Positions 8,971-18,001 of a stretch of DNA of 44,842 bases are shown piece by piece. The notes under the pieces were generated by a model. It had not been told where the DNA came from, made no database searches, and saw only the letters and a program-made list of their open reading frames with translations. Each line of letters starts with the position of its first letter. Position 1 is the stretch's first letter. Made by a program: the position numbers and the translations under genes. Source of the stretch: Lutibacter sp. (GTDB taxonomy: Bacteria > Bacteroidota > Bacteroidia > Flavobacteriales > Flavobacteriaceae); assembly GCA_018054895.1 (NCBI GenBank), contig JAGPIQ010000006.1:1-44842 (forward strand). The letters are read 5' to 3'.

Positions 8971-10599
8971 TTATGACAACAAAGGGAGAAAACATTTAAA
9001 TTTTCCATCAATAATTTCCGTTTTAAATGAATTAATCTGATAATATTCATAACTATTCTTCAAATAATTCAAACCAATATGATGACTATTTTGCTCATTT
9101 ATTTTTCTTGGATTATAATTGTTTAGCACAATTATTTCTTCATTATTTATTATAACTTCAATACTCAAGGGGTTTTGTTTTGTAATTTCATTATGTTTTA
9201 TAGCGTTTTCCACTAATGTTTCTAATGCTAAAAATGGAATTTTTTTATTCAATTTTTTTGGTTCACAGTTATAAGTTATCGAGATATTTAAACTGTTATT
9301 AAACCTAATTTCTTGTAAAAATATGTATTGCTTTAAAAAATCGAGTTCCTTTTTAACTGAAATCAGGTTATTTTCTTTATCCTCTAATAAGTACCGATAC
9401 ACATCTGCCAATTTTAATACAAATTGTTGTGATAGTTCTGTATTTAAATCAATTAATACATGTAATGAATTTAGACTATTAAATAAAAAATGAGGGTTCA
9501 TTTTTTTCTTGAGTTGATTCAGTTGCAACTCTGCATTTTTACGCTGATACTTTTCATTTGCTATTGCCAACTGTTCTTTTTCTTCAACTACCTTTAAATT
9601 ATTATTAAATTCTTTTCTTAATTGTAACCTTGAAATACCTAACATTAGCATAAACGTAACAAATGCCAACATACTAATCCACGAAAAATAGCGCTTAATA
9701 TTTACTATTGATTCTTTTAAATAAATATCTACCGGAAAACTAACTATAACAATTAATGAAGATTCACCTACTTTTACCGTATTGTAATACCTTAAAACCT
9801 CTAAACCTAAAAAGGAAGAAGTTGTTTTTATTTTAATGTTATTACTATTATTTGGCGTATAATAATCGTTTGTAGTTTCTTTCTTTTGCAACACATCTTC
9901 AATATCCACATTTTTAAAAAAACTATTTAATTTAACTCCTATAAACTTCGTTTCAGGATGCAATAAACATACACCTTCACTATTTGTAACAACGGCATAA
10001 CCTCCCTCTCCTTTATAATTTTCTGAAAAATACTTCCAGAAAGAAATTAAATTTATATCATAACCTGTAATAATAGTTCTATTATCACTTAGTTTTTTAA
10101 GTAATATTTTCCTGTTAAAAACACTGTCTTTCTCCTTAACTATATCATCTATAAACAACGCTCCTTCAGCAATTTCAATAGTGTTAACAAAATCAATAAT
10201 TGTATGCTTATATACTTTTGTTGAACTTCCAGAAAAAATAATATCATCAATTTTACTATCATTTAAAAAGCAGACAAAACTATTTGTAATATTAGTGTTT
10301 GAGGCTGCTAAATCACTTGTAAACTGGAGTTTTTCTTTTAAATTTTGATCTTCTTTTAGTAATGAATTATCAATAATTTTTTCTGAATCCAGTATAAAAC
10401 TATTTAATTGATTGAATTCAAAAGCTATAATTTTTTCTTTAGATTTTAAGTTCCCTTGTACAATATCCTCAATTAAATTTTCCGTTACCGAAGTAATTTT
10501 AGGAGTAATTAATGAATTTCCTAAGAAAAAAATTACAATAAGTAAAATACTGACATATAAGTATTGTTGGTGTTTTTTTACTCTTACAAGAAATTTCAT
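8971..10599 (-). CDS. LytS-type sensor histidine kinase with extracellular Cache-like domain
   Basis: A 542-residue membrane sensor. A transmembrane segment at about 15-33 is followed by an extracytoplasmic region of about 270 residues that includes the Cache/PAS hallmark GGYAVVTNSEGVCLLHP (about 197-213), a second transmembrane segment at about 303-322, a short coiled coil, and the His_kinase domain with the phospho-acceptor motif NPHFLFNSLNSLH (His370). The ATPase N-box is ETLVENAIKHNE. The usual glycine-rich DxGxG box is degenerate (VLNNYNPRKIN), which is common in this LytS branch. It lies 20 bp after its response regulator gene and directly upstream of the protease-SusCD operon, so it probably senses something related to that substrate. 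Confidence 0.93.
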   Translation of the reverse strand: MKFLVRVKKHQQYLYVSILLIVIFFLGNSLITPKITSVTENLIEDIVQGNLKSKEKIIAFEFNQLNSFILDSEKIIDNSLLKEDQNLKEKLQFTSDLAASNTNITNSFVCFLNDSKIDDIIFSGSSTKVYKHTIIDFVNTIEIAEGALFIDDIVKEKDSVFNRKILLKKLSDNRTIITGYDINLISFWKYFSENYKGEGGYAVVTNSEGVCLLHPETKFIGVKLNSFFKNVDIEDVLQKKETTNDYYTPNNSNNIKIKTTSSFLGLEVLRYYNTVKVGESSLIVIVSFPVDIYLKESIVNIKRYFSWISMLAFVTFMLMLGISRLQLRKEFNNNLKVVEEKEQLAIANEKYQRKNAELQLNQLKKKMNPHFLFNSLNSLHVLIDLNTELSQQFVLKLADVYRYLLEDKENNLISVKKELDFLKQYIFLQEIRFNNSLNISITYNCEPKKLNKKIPFLALETLVENAIKHNEITKQNPLSIEVIINNEEIIVLNNYNPRKINEQNSHHIGLNYLKNSYEYYQINSFKTEIIDGKFKCFLPLLS

Positions 10600-10619
10600 T
10601 TGTACTATATTAAAGGCTA

Positions 10620-11390
10620 TTAATTATCTAGCCAATTTTTAAAGGCATTGGTATTTTTAGAACTTACTAAAATAAGTTCTTTTGAAGTTGAAGTCGGTTG
10701 TAATTCTATTTTCAATCTGTTTTGACTATATTTAAAAATATTTTTAATTGCACTATGCTTAATAATATATTTTCTATTAATTTTAAAAAAATCTTTAGGC
10801 GATAATTTAGCTTCTAAATTAGAGATTGTATCTTCATACAAATAGCTTTCTCCTTTCTTTGTAAATAAAAACAAGTACTTATTTTGAGCCATAAAATAAG
10901 ATATTTCTTTACTACTAATTGAAATTAATTGTTCTCCTCTAGCCACTAAAAAGCGTTCCTGCTCATTTTTATTTTCTTCCGTAGATTTTAATTGAAGTAA
11001 TAACTTTTCAATATTACTTTCCTCATTAGAAACATGCGCATTAAAATTCACGTACTTTCCAATAGCGCTATTTAATTTATCCTTATCGTAGGGTTTTAAT
11101 AAATAATCTATTGCAAAAAACTGAAACGTTTGAATGGCATATTTATCAAAGGCAGTTGTAAATATTATTGGTGTTTTAATTTTTAATGTTTCAAATATTT
11201 CAAAACTTTCCCCATCTCCTAAATGTATATCACTAAAAATCAGATCACAAGTATGCTCTTTAAACCATTCTATAGATTGCGCTACACTTTCTAATCGTTT
11301 TTTTATATGAATAGCATGCTCACTTTTCAATAGTAATTTCTCTAAAGATTCTGCCGCTAAATCCTCATCCTCAATTATAACAATATCCAT
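10620..11390 (-). CDS. LytTR-family response regulator
   Basis: A 256-residue regulator. The REC domain (about 1-115) has the acidic pair (EDED, residues 7-10), the phospho-acceptor Asp54 in IFSDIHLGDG, and Lys99 in YLLKPYDKDK. The LytTR DNA-binding domain covers about 150-256 (FLVARGEQLISISSKEI, then FFKINRKYIIKHSAIKNIF). It is the first gene of a two-gene operon with the kinase and has its own -7 box. It is expected to control the adjacent protease-SusCD operon; the direct repeat at 8934-8962 is the best candidate target. Confidence 0.94.
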   Translation of the reverse strand: MDIVIIEDEDLAAESLEKLLLKSEHAIHIKKRLESVAQSIEWFKEHTCDLIFSDIHLGDGESFEIFETLKIKTPIIFTTAFDKYAIQTFQFFAIDYLLKPYDKDKLNSAIGKYVNFNAHVSNEESNIEKLLLQLKSTEENKNEQERFLVARGEQLISISSKEISYFMAQNKYLFLFTKKGESYLYEDTISNLEAKLSPKDFFKINRKYIIKHSAIKNIFKYSQNRLKIELQPTSTSKELILVSSKNTNAFKNWLDN

Positions 11391-11452
11391 ATTAAAATAT
11401 CTTAAAGAAACTTAAATTAACCAAATCGAATTTGCTCATCATGTTAAAAATG

Positions 11453-11460
11453 CAAATTTA
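11453..11460 (-). promoter_or_regulatory. -7 promoter box for the response regulator-kinase operon
   Basis: TAAATTTG on the minus strand matches the Bacteroidota -7 consensus TAnnTTTG and lies about 60 bp before the ATG at 11390. No clear TTG -33 element is visible. Confidence 0.5.
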
Positions 11461-11472
11461 GGTTAAATGAAT

Positions 11473-11510
11473 AAAAAAGTGCCTCATATTCATATAAAAA
11501 TGAGACACTT
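11473..11510 (-). terminator. Terminator of msrA
   Basis: 11-bp stem with one mismatch, AAGTGCCTCAT (11477-11487) / ATGAGACACTT (11500-11510), followed on the minus strand by six T. It lies just after the msrA stop at 11538. Confidence 0.75.
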
Positions 11511-11537
11511 ATTCCTAATTTATAAAATCTTAGGTGC

Positions 11538-12155
11538 TTACTTCTTCAATTTACTCTTATACTTTTTTAAAAACTTTTCTAATTTAGGATTTATAACAGC
11601 CACACAATACCCCTGTGTTTTATTGTTATTGTAATAATTTTGATGGTACTCTTCCGCTTTATAAAAAGTATCAAATTTAGTTACCTCAGTAACTATTTTA
11701 GCATCAAAAACTTTTGCTTCATTTAAATCTTTAATGATTTTTTGCGCTTGAAGTTTCTGACTATCATTATGATAAAAAATAGCCGAACGATATTGGCTAC
11801 CAACATCATACCCTTGTTTATTTAAAGTCGTAGGGTCATGTGTACTAAAAAAAACATCTAACAATTCTTGAAAGGTAATTTTTGAAGCATCAAACTTAAT
11901 TTGAATAACTTCGGCGTGCCCTGTTTTACCAGTTGTCACTTCTCTGTAAGTCGGATTTTTAACAAGCCCACCTGAAAAACCTGAAGCTACGGATTTTACA
12001 CCTTCCAATTGTTGAAAAATAGCTTCTGTACACCAATAACAACCATTTCCAAAAGTTGCAGTTTCTAAAGTCCTTGTTTTTTTAATTGAATTCTGAGCAC
12101 TTGCAATTCCTATTGAAAAAACAAGACTCAACATTATAAAAAATTTAAATTTCAT
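11538..12155 (-). CDS. msrA: Peptide-methionine (S)-S-oxide reductase, exported
   Basis: A 205-residue MsrA that reduces methionine-S-sulfoxide in proteins. The active-site motif is GNGCYWC (catalytic Cys39, second Cys42), followed by EAIFQQLEGV and, later, GYDVGSQYRSAIFYH and the YHQNYY motif that helps bind substrate. A Sec signal peptide (residues 1-20, ending IASAQ) places it in the periplasm or on the cell surface, unlike cytosolic MsrA. It appears monocistronic, bounded downstream by a terminator. A periplasmic location suggests repair of oxidised envelope proteins. Confidence 0.95.
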   Translation of the reverse strand: MKFKFFIMLSLVFSIGIASAQNSIKKTRTLETATFGNGCYWCTEAIFQQLEGVKSVASGFSGGLVKNPTYREVTTGKTGHAEVIQIKFDASKITFQELLDVFFSTHDPTTLNKQGYDVGSQYRSAIFYHNDSQKLQAQKIIKDLNEAKVFDAKIVTEVTKFDTFYKAEEYHQNYYNNNKTQGYCVAVINPKLEKFLKKYKSKLKK

Positions 12156-12210
12156 ATTTAAGTTGTATTTACAAGTCAGTCGAAATTAGGCGAACTTCTT
12201 TACAAATACA

Positions 12211-13233
12211 TTAAAAATTTTCAATGACTTTTATCAAAATAGCTAACATTTCATCGTTAAAATCCAAATGTGTAACCATTCGTAATTTTCCATTTCCCAT
12301 GGTAATAAATGAAATTCCTTGTTGTTCAAATCGCTCCATAAAATCGTCTTCCGTAATACTTTCAACAATATTAAAAATAACAATGTTAGTTTCAACAGGT
12401 TCAACAAATTTTACAAATTCACTTTTTTGAAGCGCTTCCCCAATAGTTTTAGCACGCAAATGGTCATCTGCTAACCTATCAACATGATGGTCTAAGGCAT
12501 AAATTCCAGCCGCAGCCAAATACCCAACTTGTCGCATGGCTCCACCAAATAATTTTCGAATACGCAATGCTTTTGCAATATGTTCTTTTGAACCTAATAA
12601 CACCGAACCTATTGGTGCTCCTAACCCTTTTGATAAACAGACTGATACTGTATCAAACACTTTTCCATACTGTTCAGGCGACTCCTTTTTAGAAACCAAT
12701 GCATTAAATAAACGTGCACCATCCAAATGGAATGCTAATTTATTTTGGTCACAAACTTTTTTAATGTCTTCAATTTCATTAAAATCCCAACAAGCTCCAC
12801 CACCTTTATTGGTCGTATTTTCAATGGCTACCAATTTTGAATAGGGTGTATGAATGTCATTTCTACTACCAGAAACTTCATTTTGAAGTTGATTTGCCGT
12901 AAACATTCCACGGTTTCCATCAATTAACCAAGAGGTTACTCCAGAATTAAACGCCGCTCCTCCACCTTCAAAATTGTACACGTGCGCCCATTTATCACAA
13001 AACATTTTATCTCCTGGTTGGGTATGTAATTTTATGGCTGTTTGATTTGCCATGGTTCCTGAAGGAAAAAACAGCGCATCTTCCATCCCAAACATTTCAG
13101 CTAATTTAGCTTGTAAACGAATGACTGTTGGGTCGGTTTTAAATACATCGTCACCTACTTCAGCCTTCATCATAAAGGATAACATTTCGGAAGTTGGTTT
13201 CGTAACGGTGTCACTAATTAAATTAATTTTCAT
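12211..13233 (-). CDS. ltaE: Low-specificity L-threonine aldolase
   Basis: A 340-residue PLP enzyme (fold type I) that cleaves threonine or allo-threonine to glycine and acetaldehyde in the cytosol. It opens with the family signature INLISDTVTKPT and GDDVFKTDPT. The PLP lysine is Lys202 in CLSKGLGAPIGS, the cofactor-facing HLDGARLFNA is at about 169-178, and FFPSGTMAN binds phosphate. Full length for the family. It is divergent from prfB, with only 44 bp between the starts. The symbol is by family; the precise stereospecificity is not determined. Confidence 0.93.
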   Translation of the reverse strand: MKINLISDTVTKPTSEMLSFMMKAEVGDDVFKTDPTVIRLQAKLAEMFGMEDALFFPSGTMANQTAIKLHTQPGDKMFCDKWAHVYNFEGGGAAFNSGVTSWLIDGNRGMFTANQLQNEVSGSRNDIHTPYSKLVAIENTTNKGGGACWDFNEIEDIKKVCDQNKLAFHLDGARLFNALVSKKESPEQYGKVFDTVSVCLSKGLGAPIGSVLLGSKEHIAKALRIRKLFGGAMRQVGYLAAAGIYALDHHVDRLADDHLRAKTIGEALQKSEFVKFVEPVETNIVIFNIVESITEDDFMERFEQQGISFITMGNGKLRMVTHLDFNDEMLAILIKVIENF

Positions 13234-13251
13234 AGTTTAAAAATGAAAGGT

Positions 13252-13259
13252 TATTTTTG
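13252..13259 (+). promoter_or_regulatory. -7 promoter box for prfB
   Basis: TATTTTTG matches TAnnTTTG, 18 bp before the prfB ATG, giving a very short 5' leader. The -33 region would fall in the neighbouring ltaE start region. Confidence 0.5.
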
Positions 13260-13277
13260 TAGTTCTTAAAGATAAAA

Positions 13278-14384
13278 ATGATAACAAACGAACATTTAGT
13301 AAAATTACAAAATAGACTGAGCAAGTTAAAAACTTACCTTGATATTGACAAGAAATTAATTGAAATATCAAACGAGGAAGAAAAAACTGCCAATCCCAAT
13401 TTTTGGAACAATTCGAAGGAAGCTGAAATAGTAATGAAAAACCTTCGAATAGTAAAAAAATGGGTAGATGATTACAACCTAACGGCTTCTAATTATGAAG
13501 ATTTAGCTGTTTTACTTGAGTTCTATTCTGAAGGAGAAGCTTCCGAAGAAGAAATTGAAAAATTGTACAAATCGACACTTGTCTTCCTTGAAAAATTAGA
13601 ATTTAAAAATATGCTTTCTGAAGAAGGCGACAATTTAAGTGCTGTAATACAAATTACTGCCGGCGCTGGAGGAACAGAAAGTTGTGATTGGGCTGCCATG
13701 TTAATGCGTATGTATTTAATGTGGAGTGAAAGACAAGGCTTCAAAATTAAAGAATTGAACTTTCAAGGTGGTGATGTTGCTGGTATTAAAACGGTGACAT
13801 TAGAAATTGAAGGTGAATTTGCTTTTGGCTATTTAAAAGGTGAAAATGGTGTGCATAGATTAGTACGAATTTCGCCATTTGACAGCAATGCCAAGCGTCA
13901 TACATCATTTGCGTCTGTGTATGTATATCCGCTAGTTGATGACACTATTGAAATTGACATAAATCCAGCAGATATTGAAATTATTACTTCGAGATCAAGT
14001 GGTGCAGGTGGACAAAATGTAAATAAAGTAGAAACAAAAGTCCAGTTAACGCACAAACCAACTGGCATACAAATTTCATGTTCTGAAACACGTTCACAGC
14101 ATGAAAATAGAGATAGAGCCATGCAAATGTTGAAATCGCAATTGTATGAAATTGAATTAAAAAAACAATTGGAAGCACGTGAAGATATTGAAGCTGGAAA
14201 AATGAAAATTGAATTTGGTTCACAAATTCGAAATTATGTAATGCACCCTTATAAATTAGTGAAAGACGTAAGAACTGGTCACGAAACTGGAAATGTTGAT
14301 GCTGTAATGGATGGTGAAATAGACAGTTTTATAAAAGCATATTTAATGGAACAAGGTCAAAAAGAAAATCCTAACGAATTATGA
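13278..14384 (+). CDS. prfB: Peptide chain release factor 2, encoded in a single frame
   Basis: A 368-residue RF2 that ends translation at UGA and UAA. The tripeptide anticodon SPF is at 199-201 ([11 protein letters not shown]) and the catalytic GGQ at 244-246 ([15 protein letters not shown]). At the place where many bacteria carry the autoregulatory +1 frameshift (CTT TGA C), this gene reads CTT GAT (13338-13343) inside KTYLDID, so the full protein is made without frameshifting and the usual RF2 feedback is absent. The stop overlaps the next gene as ATGA (14381-14384), which implies translational coupling to the HAD phosphatase. PrmC, which methylates the GGQ glutamine, is encoded at 34086. 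Confidence 0.97.
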   Translation: MITNEHLVKLQNRLSKLKTYLDIDKKLIEISNEEEKTANPNFWNNSKEAEIVMKNLRIVKKWVDDYNLTASNYEDLAVLLEFYSEGEASEEEIEKLYKSTLVFLEKLEFKNMLSEEGDNLSAVIQITAGAGGTESCDWAAMLMRMYLMWSERQGFKIKELNFQGGDVAGIKTVTLEIEGEFAFGYLKGENGVHRLVRISPFDSNAKRHTSFASVYVYPLVDDTIEIDINPADIEIITSRSSGAGGQNVNKVETKVQLTHKPTGIQISCSETRSQHENRDRAMQMLKSQLYEIELKKQLEAREDIEAGKMKIEFGSQIRNYVMHPYKLVKDVRTGHETGNVDAVMDGEIDSFIKAYLMEQGQKENPNEL

Positions 14385-15004
14385 TAATACAAAAAATTGA
14401 TACCGTTATTTTTGATTTAGGTGGCGTCTTAGTCGATTGGGATCCAGCTAATTTATACAGAACCGTTTTTAATGGTAACGAAGAAAAAACACAGTGGTTT
14501 TTAAAAAATGTGTGCACACCAGCATGGAATATTGAACAAGATGGTGGTAGAACTATTGCTGAAGGTGAACGCATGAAAATTGCTGAATTTCCTGAATACG
14601 CAAAGGAAATCAAACTATTTTACAAAGATTGGGAACATATGTTTAAAGGTCCAATTATTGAAAATGTTCAATTATTTCAACAATTAAAAGCTTTAAAAAA
14701 ATATAAAGTTTACGCTCTAACTAATTGGAGCGCAGAAAAGTGGGAGAAAGCTTTAGAATTATTTCCTTTTTTTAATGAATTTGATGGCGTTGTAGTTTCA
14801 GGCTTTGAAAAAAAGAGAAAACCTTTTAAAGAAATATACGAATTACTATTAAAAAGGTATCAAATAACTGCTAAAAACGCAATTTTTATTGATGACAACT
14901 TAGAAAATGTTAAAGGCGCAGAAAAATTAAATATTCACGGAATTCATTATATATCTCAAAATCAATTAATTACAGATTTAGAATCATACGATATTCTAGT
15001 TTAA
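14381..15004 (+). CDS. HAD-superfamily hydrolase (YihX-like)
   Basis: A 207-residue HAD subfamily IA phosphatase. Motif I is [13 protein letters not shown] (nucleophile Asp about 11), motif II is in YALTNWSAE, motif III is the Lys of [10 protein letters not shown], and motif IV is [13 protein letters not shown]. This pattern (DLGGVLxDWD with TNWS) matches YihX-type sugar-phosphate phosphatases, but the substrate is not defined. It starts inside the prfB stop codon by a 4-bp ATGA overlap, so it depends on prfB translation. Confidence 0.88.
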   Translation: MIIQKIDTVIFDLGGVLVDWDPANLYRTVFNGNEEKTQWFLKNVCTPAWNIEQDGGRTIAEGERMKIAEFPEYAKEIKLFYKDWEHMFKGPIIENVQLFQQLKALKKYKVYALTNWSAEKWEKALELFPFFNEFDGVVVSGFEKKRKPFKEIYELLLKRYQITAKNAIFIDDNLENVKGAEKLNIHGIHYISQNQLITDLESYDILV

Positions 15005-15125
15005 GATTGAATTCTCTTTTTTTATACAACAAAATGCAATTAAAAAGACATAGACAGTGGTGTTTTAACAATATTTAGTATTTTTACAACCCTATGAAAA
15101 ACACTGAATTAAAAATTCAATTGCT

Positions 15126-17537
15126 ATGAAAATTAATCGATGTTATATGAGAAAAATACTTTATTTACTTATATTGGTATCCGTACAACTTCTTTTTAGT
15201 CAAGAAAAAACAGCACATTTTTACACAATTTCAGGTAAAGTTTTAGATGCAGATTCTAAAAACCCTTTAGAATATGCTACAGTTATACTAAAATCTACAG
15301 ATACATTGAATGCTTTAGAAGGTGCTATTACAAATTCAAATGGACAATTTTCTATAGATGCTGCTGTTGGCACATATACCATTTCCATTGAATTTATGTC
15401 ATATCAAACCAAAAAATTCAACTCTTTTCAACTTACAAAAAATACCAATTTAGGTACCGTACATTTAGAATTAGACACTGAGTTGTTAAATGAGATTAGT
15501 ATTCATGGACAAAATAAAAGCATTGAATTTAAAGCTAATAAGGTAGTTTTTAATGTTGAAAGAGATATTTCTTCCGCTGGAAGTACTGCTACACAAATCT
15601 TAAATAACATTCCATCTGTATCTGTTGATCCCAATGGTTCAATATCATTACGTGGAAAAGAAGATGTAACAGTGATGATTAACGGAAAAACGTCCTCCAT
15701 GTCTAAAACCGAAGCATTAAAATCGTTACCTGCTGGATCTATTGAAAAAATAGAATTGATTACAAACCCAGGAGCAAAATACAAGGCTTCTATTGGCGGC
15801 ATCATAAATATTATTTTGAAAAAAGGAAAAGATGAAGGTTTAAATGCTTCTATCACTACTTCCGCAGGTTACAAAGACTATTACGGCGGTTTAATCACGT
15901 TAAATCACAAATCTAAAGGTGTTAATTTTTTTACTAAAACAAACTATGCATTAAGTAATCCAATTACAGTTTCAAATGCTGAAAACGTCTATTTTTTAGA
16001 TCATATATCATCCTTGTTTTTAAATGAAGACAGTGAATTTAAAGCGAAAAGAAATGGGTTCAACAGTACTGTTGGTGCGGACATTGAACTTTCAAGAAAC
16101 ACCACTATTACTTCTACTTTTAACTACAGCAAGTTAGATTATACAAATACCAGCTTAACAACAAGTACTTTTTTAAACAATCAAAAAGAAGAAACAGCCA
16201 AAAATAATAGAAATTATGAGAATCTTTTTAAAAATGAAATTTACGAATTCATAGTTGATTTTGAGCATAATTTTAAAAAAGAAGGGCAACAATTAACCTC
16301 TTATATCTTATTAACAAAAGATATAGAAAACAATAAAAACAGTGTTAGAAATACCAACGCTAACTTTAAAAATGAAGTTTACAGACAAGGATTAGTTCTT
16401 AAAAACACTATTTATGATATTAACTTTATCAATCCTTTTGGAGAGTTTTCAACTGTAACTATTGGTGCTGGAGGTGAGTTTGGAAGCTTTCCGTATCGTT
16501 ATAACGGAGATTCTAACTATACTGACATAAATTATAGTGAAGATATTTATCAAAGTTATGTAGATTATGAGTTTACAAAAGGTAAATTGTATTTTAATTT
16601 AGGTGTTAGAGCGGAATTTCAGCAATCTAACTTAGAGTATAATGATAATAGTCAAAACCTTCAAAGTAAGGCAAACGACCTATTCCCATCAGGCTCTCTA
16701 AGTTACGACTTTAATGATTCAAATTCAATTAGCTTAGGATTAAGTACAGCAATACAAAGGCTTATTCCTGAAAAGATACAACCTTATGAAGAAAAAGTAA
16801 GTGAAACGTCCTTTTATGTTGGAAATGAAAAATTAAAGCCCGTTTCTATAAAAAAATCAAGCTTAACACATACATTTAAAAATAACAATTTCACTTTTTC
16901 TACCAATGCTTTTTATGAAATTTATGACAATTATTGGGAAACTGTTACTTATGAAACTGGTGAAAAGATAAATAGGATTAATAAAATATTAACCACACCC
17001 ATTAATATTGAATCTTTAAATTATATGGGGGCTAATTTCACTTCAACCTTAAAAGTTAATAACAACTTAAATTTTACTGGAAATATTCTTTTCTTAAATT
17101 TTGAAGAAAAAGGAACCTATAAAACTACAAATACTATTAATGAAGAAATTAGTAGAGACTTCAATAGCAACAGTAACACTGGATCAGCTAGTCTACTAAC
17201 TCAAATTAAAATCCCTAACTTATTTGATTTTCAAACTAATATAAAACATCAATTAAAAAGCGAAAATAACTTTTATACCAGAAAAGCTTATACCTATGCC
17301 AATGCAGCCATTAACAAAGATTTGCTGAATGGTGATGCTTCTATAGGTATACAGGTTGACGACATTTTTAAATCAAACATTATAAATAGAAAAAAATTTA
17401 ATGATACTTATAGCTCACACAGTATTATTGAAAATAAATATCGGACAATTATCGCTTCATTTACCTATCGATTCAATCAAAGTAAAAAAGATAGAAAAAT
17501 TGAATTTGACCAAAAAGATATCAAACCAACCTATTAA
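15126..17537 (+). CDS. TonB-dependent outer-membrane receptor (OMP_b-brl_3 type), copy 1
   Basis: An 803-residue outer-membrane receptor. After a signal peptide comes a carboxypeptidase-regulatory-like domain (SGKVLDADSKNPLEYATVIL, about 33-110), then a plug-like segment with SISLRGKEDVTVMINGK and GGIINIILKKGKDEG (about 165-240), then a beta-barrel ending FTYRFNQSKKDRK. The signal peptide fits best from Met8 (position 15147, MRKILYLL), so translation may start there. A short upstream frame (15094-15129) overlaps the first ATG. It is paralogous to the receptor at 18002, and both end in FTYRFNQ. It belongs to a family of SusD-less receptors; the ligand is unknown. Confidence 0.9.
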   Translation: MKINRCYMRKILYLLILVSVQLLFSQEKTAHFYTISGKVLDADSKNPLEYATVILKSTDTLNALEGAITNSNGQFSIDAAVGTYTISIEFMSYQTKKFNSFQLTKNTNLGTVHLELDTELLNEISIHGQNKSIEFKANKVVFNVERDISSAGSTATQILNNIPSVSVDPNGSISLRGKEDVTVMINGKTSSMSKTEALKSLPAGSIEKIELITNPGAKYKASIGGIINIILKKGKDEGLNASITTSAGYKDYYGGLITLNHKSKGVNFFTKTNYALSNPITVSNAENVYFLDHISSLFLNEDSEFKAKRNGFNSTVGADIELSRNTTITSTFNYSKLDYTNTSLTTSTFLNNQKEETAKNNRNYENLFKNEIYEFIVDFEHNFKKEGQQLTSYILLTKDIENNKNSVRNTNANFKNEVYRQGLVLKNTIYDINFINPFGEFSTVTIGAGGEFGSFPYRYNGDSNYTDINYSEDIYQSYVDYEFTKGKLYFNLGVRAEFQQSNLEYNDNSQNLQSKANDLFPSGSLSYDFNDSNSISLGLSTAIQRLIPEKIQPYEEKVSETSFYVGNEKLKPVSIKKSSLTHTFKNNNFTFSTNAFYEIYDNYWETVTYETGEKINRINKILTTPINIESLNYMGANFTSTLKVNNNLNFTGNILFLNFEEKGTYKTTNTINEEISRDFNSNSNTGSASLLTQIKIPNLFDFQTNIKHQLKSENNFYTRKAYTYANAAINKDLLNGDASIGIQVDDIFKSNIINRKKFNDTYSSHSIIENKYRTIIASFTYRFNQSKKDRKIEFDQKDIKPTY

Positions 17538-17553
17538 CTTTAATAATTATCAC

Positions 17554-17561
17554 TATTTTTG
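17554..17561 (+). promoter_or_regulatory. -7 promoter box for arsC-like gene
   Basis: TATTTTTG matches TAnnTTTG, 13 bp before the ATG at 17575. It suggests the gene has its own start rather than only read-through from the receptor upstream. Confidence 0.45.
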
Positions 17562-17574
17562 TTAAAAACCTACC

Positions 17575-17913
17575 ATGAAAATATACCACAATCCACGTTG
17601 TACAAAAAGTAGACAAGGACTTTCTTTATTAGAAGAGTTAAATCAAAAATTTGAGGTCATCGAATATTTAAAAAAACCCATTTCTTTTGATGAATTAGCA
17701 AGTATTATCAAACTTTTAAACATCGCTCCTATTGAATTAGTTCGTAAAAATGAACAAATTTGGAAAGATACCTTTAAAGAAAAAACACTTACTGATACAG
17801 AAATTATTCAGGCTATGGTCGATTTTCCAAAATTAATAGAACGACCAATTGTGGTGAATAATAACAAGGCCGTTATTGGTCGACCTACAGAACTTATTAA
17901 ATCAATTTTATAA
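17575..17913 (+). CDS. arsC: ArsC-family reductase (glutaredoxin-type arsenate reductase)
   Basis: A 112-residue thioredoxin-fold protein of the ArsC/Spx family. It has the single N-terminal catalytic cysteine (Cys9) in HNPRCTKSR, and the arginines used by glutaredoxin-dependent ArsC appear in ELVRKNE, LIERPIV and VIGRP. Family members reduce arsenate to arsenite, but no arsB/acr3 exporter or arsR regulator is nearby and the flanking genes are two TonB-dependent receptors. A true role in arsenic resistance is therefore unproven. It could be a general ArsC-like thiol reductase. Confidence 0.85.
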   Translation: MKIYHNPRCTKSRQGLSLLEELNQKFEVIEYLKKPISFDELASIIKLLNIAPIELVRKNEQIWKDTFKEKTLTDTEIIQAMVDFPKLIERPIVVNNNKAVIGRPTELIKSIL

Positions 17914-18001
17914 TTTATAAAATACATTAACACTCGTTAACACATCAATTCATTTTCATAAAGTATATTTACGCCTTTATACTAACTATACTATTATTTG
18001 A

